Numbered from the stretch's first letter, positions 10,227 through 19,551 are shown. The stretch is 64,000 nt of DNA from Lewinellaceae bacterium (GCA_020636135.1 JACJYK010000001.1:1598501-1662500), one strand, 5' to 3'. Notes: generated by a model not told the origin, from the letters alone. Translations and numbers: made by a program.

Positions 10227-10404
10227 GTAGTTCCATTTTCCGGTGACAGCATGGCATTAAGGTTGATCCAGTTGTGATGTAAATTGGTATTGGTTTTAAT
10301 AGGAGTCAAAAGTGCTTATCATCAAAGAGGCACATCACATCCGTACAGGAAAACAGATTTCAGGTTTTTAGGAATCAGGCTTTCCTCCAGTACGCCCAAT
10401 GTTC

Positions 10405-10412
10405 TAAATTTG
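10405..10412 (+). promoter_or_regulatory. -7-like element TAAATTTG upstream of mutS2
   Basis: An exact TAnnTTTG match about 40 bp before the mutS2 ATG. A TTTC at about 10380-10383 sits near the expected -33 distance. The position gives a plausible leader of about 34 nt. Confidence 0.42.
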
Positions 10413-10452
10413 CCCCTGCAACTTAACCGTATTTAGGTTGTTATTTCGTGTC

Positions 10453-12834
10453 ATGCAGTGGATTCCAGGTAATATTGAAGCCAAGATTGAATTTGACAAG
10501 ATCAAGCAGCTCATCGCAGGCAAATGTCTGACGAAAGAGGGTAGTGATCTGATTCGCAGTATTTCGCCCATGATTGATGTTGCGAAGATAGATCATCAAA
10601 TGTCAGAGGCAGCGGAGGTCATGCAGGCAAGAGAAGAAGATATTCCACTACCATTTTCTTCTTTTGATTCCATCCAGTCTTGTCTTGAGCGTTTGCGTCT
10701 TGAGAATGCTCCTTTATCCCTGGAGGAGATGCAGTTGTTACTCGGGCAGCTGGCTCAGATGGATTCGTTGCATCAATATTTCAAAAAAATCGACCCGGAT
10801 TATTTGCCATTACTTGGCGGAGCGTTCCAGGCCGCCGGCTATGAGCCTGAGCTGTACACCCGCATACGGTTGATCCTGGATGATGATGGTTCTATCCGCC
10901 CGGATGCATCCAGGATGTTGATTCAGATCACGCACCAGATGCAGGAAGAAGAGAAGGTTCTGGACCGCACATTTGCCCGTCTGATCAATACGTATCGCCA
11001 GCAGGGTTATTTGGGAGATACGTTGGAAAGCGTGCGTAACGGACGCCGGGTATTTGCAGTACACAGCGAGCACAAACGCAAGATCCGTGGTATCATTCAC
11101 GATGAGTCTACTACCGGTCGCACAGCTTATGTAGAGCCGGATGAGATCATCCAGATCAACAACAACCTGTTTGATTTGCAAATGTCCTGGCGCAAAGAGG
11201 TTCACCGAATTCTTTCCGAGTTTGCCGCTTTTGCCCGCCATTACCGGGAGTCACTGGCTGATTGGCAGGAATACCTTTGGCAGCTGGATGCCATTCGTGC
11301 CAAGTCGCTTTTCGCAGGACAGATCCACGCGAAAAAACCAAGTCTTTCCGCTCAACCGGAATTTGCTTTGGTTGAAGCAAAACACCCTCTCTTATACCTG
11401 AAAAATCTTGAATCCGGCAAAGAAACCATTCCATTGTCCATTCAATTGGGCTATCCTAAACGGTTGGCTTTACTCAGCGGACCCAATGCCGGTGGGAAGT
11501 CGGTGGCATTAAAGACCATCGCCCTCTGTCAATGGATGGCACAATGCGGACTTTTAATTCCGGCAAGTGCAGACTCCACCATTGGGATCTTTGAAGAATT
11601 TGTCGTTGATATTGGGGACCAGCAATCCATTGAGGACGATCTGAGTACCTACAGTTCCCGACTGAAGCTGATGCAGGAGATGATCCGGATGGCCGGGGCC
11701 AGAACGTTGGTTTTCATCGACGAATTCGGTACGGGAACAGACCCAAAAATTGGAGGCGCCATTGCAGAGGCGGTGCTGATGCGCATGCATGATCAACAAG
11801 TCAAAGGAGTCATCACCACACATTATTCGAATCTCAAGATACTGGCTAACCACCTCGAGGGTATGGTCAATGGGGCGATGTTATTCAACCGCAAAGACTT
11901 GAAGCCTACCTATCGCTTGCGCCTGGGGCGGCCTGGCAGCAGTTTTGCACTTGAAATAGCCGAGAAGATTGGCCTGGATGATACCATCATTCAATACGCC
12001 AAACAGAAAATGGGGAACAAAGTGTATTATGTCGATCAGCTCCTGAGTGATCTGGAACAGGAACGCATCGATCTTCAACGGGTAATGCAGGAGCATAAAG
12101 AAAAGATCAGCCAGGCAGACAAGCTCATGAAAACCTACCAGCAGATGCAGCTCGATCTGGAGGTTAAACGCAAAAAGCTGAAACTCGAAACGAAACAGAA
12201 AGCCCTCCAGGACAATCAGCAAAACATTCAGGCTGTAGAGAAACTGGTCCGGGAATTACGTAAGACCCAAAAGGTTGAACGGGTGGAGCAGAAGTTGACG
12301 GAACTAAAAGCCGAACAAAAGGAACTCAATACAGTCGCCCAGAAGCTTGATACGACATTAAATATCCAGGAAACCAGAAATCAAAAACCCATTGAAATAG
12401 GTGATTTTGTACGACACAGCAAGAGTGAGTGGGTCGGTGAAGTTCTGAGGCTGGAGAAAGGGCAGGCCGTACTGCAAATCGGGGCCATGCAGGTGACATT
12501 GCCTGTGAAAGAGCTGAGGCACGGCCGAGAGCCACTTCCGGTACGTGGAGAGCGAAGTGTGAAAACCACCTTACACGACCATTCCTTTGACTTTGGGACA
12601 CAGCTGGACATTCGGGGATTAAAGAAAGGCGAGGCGGAGAAAATTGTAGAAGGATTTATCGATAAGGCTGTCCTGGCCAATGCCTGGTCCATCAAAATCC
12701 TGCATGGAAAAGGGAATGGTGTCCTGAAGCAGGTGGTTCTTGACAAACTAAGTGATTACCCCACGGCCAAGGTTTATCATCCCGACCCGGAAAGCGGGGG
12801 CGACGGCATAACCATCGCCCAGTTTCATACTTAA
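10453..12834 (+). CDS. mutS2: MutS2 family ATPase with Smr endonuclease domain
   Basis: 793 residues in the MutS2 order: core/lever domains, an ABC-type ATPase with Walker A GPNAGGKS near residue 343 and Walker B LVFIDEFGTGTD near 420, a long Lys/Glu/Gln-rich coiled coil (about 510-650), and a C-terminal Smr domain (about 718-793) with the LDIRG and HGKGNGVL motifs. The mismatch-recognition domain of true MutS is missing, as expected for this family. MutS2 acts on collided ribosomes (RqcU) or in suppression of recombination, depending on species. I prefer the ATG at 10453 to a TTG five codons upstream. It is convergent with ndk across 20 bp. Confidence 0.95.
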   Translation: MQWIPGNIEAKIEFDKIKQLIAGKCLTKEGSDLIRSISPMIDVAKIDHQMSEAAEVMQAREEDIPLPFSSFDSIQSCLERLRLENAPLSLEEMQLLLGQLAQMDSLHQYFKKIDPDYLPLLGGAFQAAGYEPELYTRIRLILDDDGSIRPDASRMLIQITHQMQEEEKVLDRTFARLINTYRQQGYLGDTLESVRNGRRVFAVHSEHKRKIRGIIHDESTTGRTAYVEPDEIIQINNNLFDLQMSWRKEVHRILSEFAAFARHYRESLADWQEYLWQLDAIRAKSLFAGQIHAKKPSLSAQPEFALVEAKHPLLYLKNLESGKETIPLSIQLGYPKRLALLSGPNAGGKSVALKTIALCQWMAQCGLLIPASADSTIGIFEEFVVDIGDQQSIEDDLSTYSSRLKLMQEMIRMAGARTLVFIDEFGTGTDPKIGGAIAEAVLMRMHDQQVKGVITTHYSNLKILANHLEGMVNGAMLFNRKDLKPTYRLRLGRPGSSFALEIAEKIGLDDTIIQYAKQKMGNKVYYVDQLLSDLEQERIDLQRVMQEHKEKISQADKLMKTYQQMQLDLEVKRKKLKLETKQKALQDNQQNIQAVEKLVRELRKTQKVERVEQKLTELKAEQKELNTVAQKLDTTLNIQETRNQKPIEIGDFVRHSKSEWVGEVLRLEKGQAVLQIGAMQVTLPVKELRHGREPLPVRGERSVKTTLHDHSFDFGTQLDIRGLKKGEAEKIVEGFIDKAVLANAWSIKILHGKGNGVLKQVVLDKLSDYPTAKVYHPDPESGGDGITIAQFHT

Positions 12835-12854
12835 TTAAGTAGTGTACTTTAAGC

Positions 12855-13277
12855 TTAACCGAATATTTCAGTAGCCGGAAAGTGGTAAGCGATTTCGATA
12901 GCTGCATTTTCATCGGAATCGGATCCGTGGACTGCATTTTCACCCATATTGCGTGCGAAAAGGGCACGTATGGTGCCTGGAGCTGCTTTCGCCGGGTCCG
13001 TTGCTCCAATCAAAGTACGGAAGTCGGCTACGGCATTGTCCTTTTCCAGTACCGCGGCAACGATCGGGCCTGATGACATAAAGCTGGTCAATTCTCCAAA
13101 GAATGGACGCTCTTTATGCACCGCGTAAAATCCTTCCGCTTTTTGTTTACTTAAATGGGTCATTTTCATTGCAACGATGCGGAATCCCGCTTCATTGATT
13201 TTCGCTAAGATAGCTCCGATGTGACCGTCAGCTACGGCATCCGGCTTGATCATCGTGAATGTTCTGTTACCTGCCAT
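12855..13277 (-). CDS. ndk: Nucleoside diphosphate kinase
   Basis: This enzyme transfers the gamma phosphate between nucleoside tri- and diphosphates through a phosphohistidine. The 140 residues are the standard length. TMIKPDAV at the N-terminus and the active-site stretch NAVHGSDS with His117 are both intact. The start ATG at 13277 has a strong -7-like element about 36 bp upstream. It is a single gene, divergent from nrnA and convergent with mutS2. Confidence 0.98.
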   Translation of the reverse strand: MAGNRTFTMIKPDAVADGHIGAILAKINEAGFRIVAMKMTHLSKQKAEGFYAVHKERPFFGELTSFMSSGPIVAAVLEKDNAVADFRTLIGATDPAKAAPGTIRALFARNMGENAVHGSDSDENAAIEIAYHFPATEIFG

Positions 13278-13313
13278 AATTTACTAGGATTTAAGGCTTT
13301 TTTATTTGCGGGG

Positions 13314-13321
13314 CAAAAGTA
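13314..13321 (-). promoter_or_regulatory. -7-like element TACTTTTG upstream of ndk
   Basis: An exact TAnnTTTG match on the minus strand, 36 bp before the ndk start. A T-rich stretch (13341-13345) sits about 19 bp further upstream where a TTTG -33 box is expected. Confidence 0.45.
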
Positions 13322-13390
13322 AACCATTGACCTAGGCTGTAAAAATATTTTGATATCAAATTTAAAATAGTGAATTTCGCCCCCTGCGCG

Positions 13391-14392
13391 ATGAATACGA
13401 TTGATATCATACCTCTTATTAAACAGCCGCGTAAGGTTACCATCCTTTCACACCGCAATCCTGATGGGGATGCATTAGGCTCTTCACTGGCAATGGCCCG
13501 GATGCTTACCTACATCGGGCATCAGGTTAAGGTGATCCTTCCGAGCGAGTATCCATATTACTTTGACTGGCTTCCGGATGTCGAATCGGTAGTGATTGCT
13601 GACAGCCGGGTAAGCTATGCCAATACGCTCATTGAGGAGTGTGACCTGATCATCTGTCTGGATTTCAACTCATTGGACCGGGTAGATAATGTGAGCCAAA
13701 CTGTGGCTACCTCTAATAAACCCATTATTCTGATCGATCATCACCAGGACCCCATGCCTTTCGCCGGCTATATGATTTCGGATCCGCTGGCTTCATCAAC
13801 GGCAGAGCTGGTTTACCGGTTTTTCGAGGAATTGGGTCTGCTCCACCGTGTCGATGCTGCGATTGCCACCTGTCTCCTGACCGGTATCATCACGGATACC
13901 GGATCATTCAAGTTTAATGTTAACCCTACCGTATTCAATATTGTATCTCAGCTGATCACCAAAGGAGTTGACTATCAGCAGATCCAGTACAATATCTTCA
14001 ACAATATGTCTGCCAAGCAACTTCAGCTTTTGGGCTTCTGTCTGGATTTAAGGATGGAAATTGTTCCGGAATGGCATGCTGCGATCATTGGCTTGAACAA
14101 AGCCGATTTCCAGCGTTTCAAGATCAGCCGGGGGGATACGGAGGGGATCGTCAATTATCCGCTGATGGTGGGTGATATCTGGGTAGCTGTTTTGATCACG
14201 GAACAACAAAATCTGATCAAGTTCAGTTTTCGCAGTAAAGGCGACATAGCAGTAAATGAACTGGCCAGACGTCACTTTAACGGTGGCGGGCATAAGAATG
14301 CAGCAGGTGGCTCCCTGCAGGTCAGTTTTACCGATGCCCTGCAACAATTGAAACAACATCTTCCTTCGGTTATTCAATTTTCAAATATATGA
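13391..14392 (+). CDS. nrnA: DHH/DHHA1 phosphoesterase, NrnA-type nanoRNase/pAp phosphatase
   Basis: 333 residues from the ATG at 13391; a GTG seven codons upstream is in frame but less likely. The N-terminal DHH domain shows SHRNPDGDALGSS (metal ligands at H21, D25, D27), CLDFN and the name-giving IDHH. The C-terminal DHHA1 domain carries FNGGGHKNAAGG. Family members degrade 2-5 nt RNAs and pAp in the cytoplasm. The stop overlaps the start of the FKBP lipoprotein gene in an ATGA, so the two are likely translationally coupled. I recall this pairing from gliding flavobacteria, where the FKBP partner is called GldI. Confidence 0.92.
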   Translation: MNTIDIIPLIKQPRKVTILSHRNPDGDALGSSLAMARMLTYIGHQVKVILPSEYPYYFDWLPDVESVVIADSRVSYANTLIEECDLIICLDFNSLDRVDNVSQTVATSNKPIILIDHHQDPMPFAGYMISDPLASSTAELVYRFFEELGLLHRVDAAIATCLLTGIITDTGSFKFNVNPTVFNIVSQLITKGVDYQQIQYNIFNNMSAKQLQLLGFCLDLRMEIVPEWHAAIIGLNKADFQRFKISRGDTEGIVNYPLMVGDIWVAVLITEQQNLIKFSFRSKGDIAVNELARRHFNGGGHKNAAGGSLQVSFTDALQQLKQHLPSVIQFSNI

Positions 14393-15303
14393 GAACTACA
14401 TTCTTAGGCTGTATCGTACTTAGCATCGGCCTACTTTCCTTTGGCTCTTGCAGTAAGGGCAGCAAATCCGGTGGTACAGAAGTAGGGGAGTTCCTGAAAA
14501 CCCCGACTGGCTTTACGTATTACTTGTTTGAGCGCGGCCCGGGGCGTAAGATCAATGTAGGCGAAGTCGCCTATTTCAATGTCATTGAGGTCATGGATGA
14601 CTCCGTAGTCCTTCAGAACAGTTGGGTCGACCGGAAACTGCGTAAGAATCAGATCTCTGAAGCAGGTCAAATCTCCCGTGATGTAGGACCTATCATGGAT
14701 GTACTGCGCGAGATGCATATCGGAGACAGTGTCAGTTTTACCCTGACACCGCGTGACCTGAACATACCTACCGAAGCATTCCAGTTTGACCACCTTACCT
14801 ATTTCATGAAACTGGAAAAAATAAAATCGCAATCCCAATGGCAGGCAGAAAAGGATTCCATGCAGGCCGTATTTGACCATTATGTGGACAGTGTCCGGTT
14901 GCTCACCGAGCCTATGAAGCAAAAATTGCAGGCGGATATCAAAGCCTGGAAGGGAGAATATGCGGATAAGATCCAGCGCACACCTTCCGGAATTGAATAC
15001 TACGTACACACACTGGGAACAGGCTTGGTCATTGAAAATGGGGTTGGTGTAGCCATCAATTATGTGGGTGCATTGGAAGATGGTACGGTCTTCGACGACA
15101 GTTATCACGATGGCCGGCCTTATGCCTTTACCTTTGGAAGAGGTACGGTGATCAAGGCTTGGGATGATATCTTTCAATACCTGCCTCGCGGGTCGGTGGC
15201 TACCATCTGGGTACCGGCCAACCTGGCTTATGCTGAAGCTGGAAGCCCGCCGGCAATTCCTCCAAACGCTAATCTTTTCTTTCTGGTAGAAGTCATTGAA
15301 TAG
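14389..15303 (+). CDS. FKBP-type peptidyl-prolyl isomerase lipoprotein with tandem FKBP-like domains
   Basis: 304 residues. The signal peptide ends in a lipobox at LLSFGSC (lipidated Cys21), so it is an envelope lipoprotein. Residues about 35-145 resemble a diverged FKBP domain (GFTYYLFERG... IGDSVSFTL). After a charged helical linker (about 146-190), residues about 195-304 form a canonical FKBP domain with NYVGALEDGTVFDDSY, FTFGRGTVIKAWD and the terminal FFLVEVIE. It probably assists folding of exported proteins. It resembles GldI of gliding flavobacteria by its lipoprotein nature and its nrnA neighbour, but a role in gliding is inference. Its start is coupled to nrnA by a 4-nt overlap. Confidence 0.88.
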   Translation: MRTTFLGCIVLSIGLLSFGSCSKGSKSGGTEVGEFLKTPTGFTYYLFERGPGRKINVGEVAYFNVIEVMDDSVVLQNSWVDRKLRKNQISEAGQISRDVGPIMDVLREMHIGDSVSFTLTPRDLNIPTEAFQFDHLTYFMKLEKIKSQSQWQAEKDSMQAVFDHYVDSVRLLTEPMKQKLQADIKAWKGEYADKIQRTPSGIEYYVHTLGTGLVIENGVGVAINYVGALEDGTVFDDSYHDGRPYAFTFGRGTVIKAWDDIFQYLPRGSVATIWVPANLAYAEAGSPPAIPPNANLFFLVEVIE

Positions 15304-15411
15304 GCTGACTTCTGGCTATTCGGAAAGCAGGCTGCCGGGCAGGATTCATGATATTCAATTGGAAATTCACGTACCGTTGAATTGATTTTTTTCGTTTTAC
15401 CCATAAAAGTC

Positions 15412-16812
15412 ATGAGAAGGCTTTCCCATATTCTGGTGTGCCTGTATTTTCTTCCCCTGACTGCTCTGGCACAACCCGAATTAATATATCAGGAGGTCGT
15501 GCATGGATTATCCAGGCCTACGGATATTGCTTTTGCACCGGGATATCCCGATAGAATGTATGTGGTTGAGCAGGGTGGAAGAATCCGCATCGTTGAAGGA
15601 GGGCTGGTCGTCAGCACCTTTCTTGATTTGTCAGACCAGTTAGATGCGGACAGTGAGCTGGGCCTTCTTGGACTTGCCTTCGATCCACAGTTTGATGAGA
15701 ATGGCATTTATTATATCGATTATGCCGGTAAGATAGACGGTAAGCTTATAAGCAGGGTGGCACGACGTTTTGTTGAATCTCCTGGTGATTACGTTTCATC
15801 AAACCGGGAAGAAGTTGTCTTGAAGTTTGATCAACCCTATAAAAATCACAATGCTGGAGATATCGCTTTTGGCCCGGATAGCATGTTATACATAACAACC
15901 GGCGATGGTGGGGCAGCCAATGACCCGGCCGGAAACGGGCAGAACCTGGATACGCTGCTAGGGAAGTTGTTACGCATAGATGTACGTGGACAAGAAACCT
16001 ACCGCATCCCTGTGGATAATCCATTTTTAGATGTGCCCGCTGTCAAACCGGAAATATGGGCTTATGGATTGCGCAATCCGTGGCGCATAGCTTTTGACCG
16101 CCAGAATGGAGATTTGTGGATTGGTGATGTAGGTCAGGATAAATGGGAAGAAATCAGTCGGGTGCCAGCAGGCAAAAGAGGACTTAATTTTGGATGGAGA
16201 TGCTTTGAGGGAGATCACTACTTTAGCCCTTGTGATTCGATCGACCAGGCTATGCCGGTTTATGTTTATGCACATTCAGATAATTGTCCGGACTCCCGGT
16301 ATTGCGGAGAGTCCATCACCGGTGGGTTTATGTACCGCGGAGCAAATTCCGACCTGGCCGGACTTTATTTTTTTGCTGATTATGAAAAAAACCGGTTATG
16401 GGCCTTGAAATACGATGCCGCCAATGCTTCTCAGGTTCTTGATTTCGAGTTTCCTTACCTGCATACTTCAACTTTCGGCGAGAATGCGGATGGAGAATTA
16501 TTTTTTGCGACAATTGAGGGCTTCGTTTATCAGATTCAGACCGATGCATCCACGCACCGGTTAGTGGACATCATGGATCAGGTTACCTTATTCCCCAACC
16601 CGGCCACATCCTCCGTTCAGCTGCAGCTACCGGTAACAACAGCAGGCGAATATCGCTGGATAGAGCTTTCGGGCAAGGCAGGCTCCTGGCAGCCAATCCC
16701 GGCAGGAGGAGGTACGTTGCCTGTCCCCGGAGCAGTAAATGGGATCCTCTGGCTGCAGGTTCGTTCTTCCGGCATGTACTCAAGGGTATTTATGGTAGAA
16801 ATAATGCATTGA
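15412..16812 (+). CDS. PQQ-dependent sugar dehydrogenase family protein with T9SS sorting domain
   Basis: 466 residues from the ATG at 15412. Residues 1-20 are a Sec signal peptide ending ALA-QP. A six-bladed glucose/sorbosone dehydrogenase propeller spans about 25-370, with RPTDIAFAP, LGLLGLAFDP, the conserved NHNAGDIAFGPD (candidate catalytic His), TTGDGGAANDP, YGLRNPWRIAFD and INFGW-like LNFGWRCFEG. The final 80 residues are a type A T9SS C-terminal domain beginning VTLFPNPATSSVQL. It should therefore cross the outer membrane by the type IX system and be released or anchored at the surface. Sugar specificity and actual PQQ use are not readable from sequence. Confidence 0.9.
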   Translation: MRRLSHILVCLYFLPLTALAQPELIYQEVVHGLSRPTDIAFAPGYPDRMYVVEQGGRIRIVEGGLVVSTFLDLSDQLDADSELGLLGLAFDPQFDENGIYYIDYAGKIDGKLISRVARRFVESPGDYVSSNREEVVLKFDQPYKNHNAGDIAFGPDSMLYITTGDGGAANDPAGNGQNLDTLLGKLLRIDVRGQETYRIPVDNPFLDVPAVKPEIWAYGLRNPWRIAFDRQNGDLWIGDVGQDKWEEISRVPAGKRGLNFGWRCFEGDHYFSPCDSIDQAMPVYVYAHSDNCPDSRYCGESITGGFMYRGANSDLAGLYFFADYEKNRLWALKYDAANASQVLDFEFPYLHTSTFGENADGELFFATIEGFVYQIQTDASTHRLVDIMDQVTLFPNPATSSVQLQLPVTTAGEYRWIELSGKAGSWQPIPAGGGTLPVPGAVNGILWLQVRSSGMYSRVFMVEIMH

Positions 16813-16836
16813 GTCTTCGATTCCGGTAAGTTCTTC

Positions 16837-16844
16837 TATTTTTG
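16837..16844 (+). promoter_or_regulatory. -7-like element TATTTTTG upstream of prfB
   Basis: An exact TAnnTTTG match 22 bp before the prfB start codon, with TTCG at 16816-16819 as a weak -33 candidate. The predicted leader would be about 15 nt. Confidence 0.45.
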
Positions 16845-16866
16845 CGTGGGCGAAAAAATAGCAATC

Positions 16867-17953
16867 ATGACTATTGAACAACTAAACGATCTCAAGGATC
16901 GATCCGCTCTTCTAAGGAGGTATCTTTGACGTCGACAGACGATTACTCGAAATAGAAGAAAAAGAACAAGTTGCCGGCGACCCGGATTTCTGGGCAGAAC
17001 CGGACAAGGCAGAGATTATCCTCAAAGAGCTTAAATCGCATAAAAAGTGGGTTGAGCAGTACATGGCCTTCCAGCAGTCGCTGGATGATCTGGATGTTTT
17101 ATTTGAATTCCAAAAGGAAGGGGAAGCTACTGAAGGAGAAGTTGATCAGGCATACGACCTGGTCGTAACCAAGATTGAAGACCTGGAGTTCAGATCTACC
17201 CTGAATCAACCGGAAGACGAATTATCCTGCATTCTGGAGATCAATGCCGGTGCCGGTGGTACAGAGGCTTGTGATTGGGCTTCCATGTTATACCGCATGT
17301 ACCTGATGTGGGCTGAACGCAACGGCTACAAGGTATCGCTGCTTTACGAACAGGCTGGGGATGTTGCTGGTATCAAGTCGGTTTCGTTGGAATTGGACGG
17401 AGAATACGCCTATGGTATGCTGAAAGGAGAAAATGGAGTGCACCGGCTGGTCCGCGTAAGTCCTTTTAATGCGCAAGGCAAGCGAATGACTTCTTTTGCC
17501 TCCGTTTTTGTTCATCCATTGATCGATGACAGTATCGAAGTTGATATCAATCCGGCTGACCTGGAATGGGACACCTTCCGGTCCAGTGGGGCCGGGGGCC
17601 AGCACGTGAACAAGACCGAATCGGCCGTGCGCGTCCGGCATTTACCCAGTGGAATTGTGGTGGAATGCCAGCAGGAACGTTCTCAGCATATGAACCGGGA
17701 CAAGGCGATGCAGATGTTGCGATCCCGCCTGTATGAAAAAGAGCTGGAGAAAAAACGCGCCGAGAGGGACAAGATCGAAGCAACCAAGATGAAAAACGAA
17801 TGGGGTTCGCAGATTCGTTCCTATGTGCTTGATGACCGTCGTGTCAAAGATCATCGCACCCAGTTCCAGACATCACAGACCGACGCGGTTTTGGCCGGAG
17901 ACCTTGACGGTTTTCTCAAGGCTTTCCTGATGTGGGATGGTTCGGGCAATTAA
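16867..17953 (+). CDS. prfB: Peptide chain release factor 2, expressed through a programmed +1 frameshift
   Basis: The first 20 codons (16867-16926) end in CTT followed by an in-frame TGA at 16927. Skipping T16927 continues at GAC 16928 for 341 more codons, giving 361 residues. The site reads AGGAGG (16915-16920), TAT, CTT TGA C, the same arrangement as the classic autoregulatory RF2 frameshift. Scarce RF2 lets the ribosome pause at UGA and slip. The second frame holds the SPF tripeptide (RVSPFNAQ) for UGA recognition and the GAGGQHVNKTESAVR motif with catalytic GGQ. It is convergent with the decarboxylase gene across 8 bp. Confidence 0.96.
16915..16930 (+). promoter_or_regulatory. RF2 programmed frameshift signal (SD-like AGGAGG, CTT TGA C)
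   Basis: The internal Shine-Dalgarno-like hexamer lies three bases before the CTT slippery codon, which is followed by the TGA stop and C. This is the spacing known to stimulate +1 slippage in prfB of other phyla. Confidence 0.92.
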
Positions 17954-17961
17954 CTCCAGGC

Positions 17962-19380
17962 TTATATGACCACCTCCGGCAATTCGGCCAACATCCAGTC
18001 CCATAGTTCCGTGACATGTCTGCGCTGCAGGTAGGTTTGACCCAGTACCACGCGGATCGTATACTTTCCATCAACTTTGGTATGCGTCAGGTAGGCTTTA
18101 CCACTGCCATTGATCCTGGTCAGCCACTGCTGGTTGAAACTGTTCGCTTCCTCCAGACTCCATCCGGGTTGAACGGCTCGCAAGCAGACCATATTCAGGA
18201 AGAGTGGTGTGACTAATTCCAGGTGGGGATTGCCTTTCACCTGATCCGCAAACCAGTTTGCCCATTCGATGTGGTTTCGCAGCGTCTGTTGCAAACCTTC
18301 GATGCCGTATGTACGCAGAACGAACCAGAGCTTCAAAGCACGGAATCGTCTTCCAAGGGCTATTCCCCAATCGCGATAGTCGTTCACTTTACCGGTGGTA
18401 GCTGTTTTCAGGTATTCAGGAAGGATCGAAAAGGTACGGACCAGTGCGTCACGGTCTTTGACGAAATAGGCGCTGAGATCAAAATTTGTGAAGAGCCATT
18501 TATGTGGATTGGTTACAAACGTATCTGCTCGTTCGATACCACGGATCATCCAGCGGTATTCCGGCAAAAGAAGTGCATTGCCGGCGTAAGCAGCATCGAT
18601 ATGCAGCCATAGTCTGTGGGTTTCGCAGATGGAGGCGATAGGCTCAAGGGGATCGACAGCAAGGGTAGAGGTGGAACCGAGTGCAATGATGACACATAGC
18701 GGTATCATTCCGGCAGCCTGGTCTTTTCGGATGGCTTCTTCCAGTGCTTCAGGCTGCATGGATCGATTCATATCCACCGGGATTTTTACCAGGTTCTCCA
18801 GACCAATACCGGCTATCTGCACAGCTTTATCGATGGACGAATGAACATCCGTGGATGCATATACGCGGTATACGGGCAGTCCCTGGAGTCCCTGCTTGTT
18901 GCTTTGCCAGGTACTTTGTTTTTCCCGTGCGGTCAATATGGACACCAGTGTAGCTGTAGAAGCAGTATCCTGGATAACTCCCTGCCATGAAGCAGGCAGC
19001 CCATATGCGTCCCGCATCCATTCCATGACGCGTTCTTCCAGCTCAGCCGCTGCCGGCGAGGTATCCCAGATCATACACTGTGCGGCCAGGGCTGCAGTGA
19101 TCATTTCTCCCAGGATGGATGGCAACGAGGTGTTCGCTGGGAAATAGGCGTGAAAGTGCGGATGTTGCCAGTGTGTCATCCCCGGTAATACAATGTCCTG
19201 AAAGTCTTTCCAGATCGCTTCAAACGATTCTCCGTGAGCCGGAGGAGATCCCGGCAGCTGGTCACGTATATCGCCGGGAGAAACTTGTGATTTTACGGGT
19301 AGATTTTCAAGTTGTTCGTAGTAGTTGCAAATCCATTCTACCACTTCGTGTGCATGCTTCCTAAATACAGGGATATCCAT
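17962..19380 (-). CDS. PLP-dependent group II (aromatic amino acid type) decarboxylase
   Basis: 472 residues, the usual length for aromatic-L-amino-acid/tyrosine/tryptophan decarboxylases. The N-terminus carries the HPHFHAYFPANTS stretch typical of the family, with GVIQDTASTATL in the substrate/PLP region. LWLHIDAAYAGNALLLPEYR contains the PLP-nitrogen-binding Asp, and VTNPHKWLFTNFDLSAYFVK contains the Schiff-base Lys. It probably makes a biogenic amine such as tryptamine, phenylethylamine or tyramine, but the substrate cannot be read from the sequence. No amine transporter or oxidase is adjacent. It is preceded by its own promoter-like element and is convergent with prfB. Confidence 0.88.
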   Translation of the reverse strand: MDIPVFRKHAHEVVEWICNYYEQLENLPVKSQVSPGDIRDQLPGSPPAHGESFEAIWKDFQDIVLPGMTHWQHPHFHAYFPANTSLPSILGEMITAALAAQCMIWDTSPAAAELEERVMEWMRDAYGLPASWQGVIQDTASTATLVSILTAREKQSTWQSNKQGLQGLPVYRVYASTDVHSSIDKAVQIAGIGLENLVKIPVDMNRSMQPEALEEAIRKDQAAGMIPLCVIIALGSTSTLAVDPLEPIASICETHRLWLHIDAAYAGNALLLPEYRWMIRGIERADTFVTNPHKWLFTNFDLSAYFVKDRDALVRTFSILPEYLKTATTGKVNDYRDWGIALGRRFRALKLWFVLRTYGIEGLQQTLRNHIEWANWFADQVKGNPHLELVTPLFLNMVCLRAVQPGWSLEEANSFNQQWLTRINGSGKAYLTHTKVDGKYTIRVVLGQTYLQRRHVTELWDWMLAELPEVVI

Positions 19381-19399
19381 GATTTAATCCAATTGGTGG

Positions 19400-19430
19400 C
19401 AAAAGATAAATCTTTCAATGCCAATCCAAA
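19400..19430 (-). promoter_or_regulatory. Promoter-like pair (TTTG ... TATCTTTTG) upstream of the decarboxylase
   Basis: On the minus strand TTTG (19430-19427) and TATCTTTTG (19408-19400) are separated by 18 bp. The downstream element has one extra T relative to TAnnTTTG. The start codon follows 19 bp later. Confidence 0.38.
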
Positions 19431-19460
19431 AATGATTCAGGGCAAGCTATAAAATACATA

Positions 19461-19484
19461 TGCCAGCCCACGGTTGGGCCGGCA
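19461..19484 (-). terminator. Hairpin downstream of the 239-residue secreted protein gene
   Basis: TGCC(G/A)GCCCA and its partner form a 10-bp stem with a 4-base loop. In minus-strand RNA the whole stem pairs, with one G-U wobble. In plus-strand RNA the same position is an A-C mismatch. The following minus-strand sequence (TATGTATTTT) is only moderately U-rich. It sits 68 bp past the stop of the upstream minus-strand gene, so a terminator role is likely but not certain. Confidence 0.5.
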
Positions 19485-19551
19485 CATGTTCATCCTACTA
19501 AACCAAACTATTACACCATGATGAATGCAATTTCCTTATACTTTTTCGGGA

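Noticed and set aside
12834..12852. Imperfect AT-rich inverted repeat between mutS2 and ndk
   Set aside because: Short, imperfect stem with no U-run, so no terminator was claimed.
15364..15395. AATTCA/TGAATT hairpin followed by T7 after the FKBP gene
   Set aside because: The stem is AT-only with an alternative pairing. It is plausible as a weak terminator but not strong enough to annotate.
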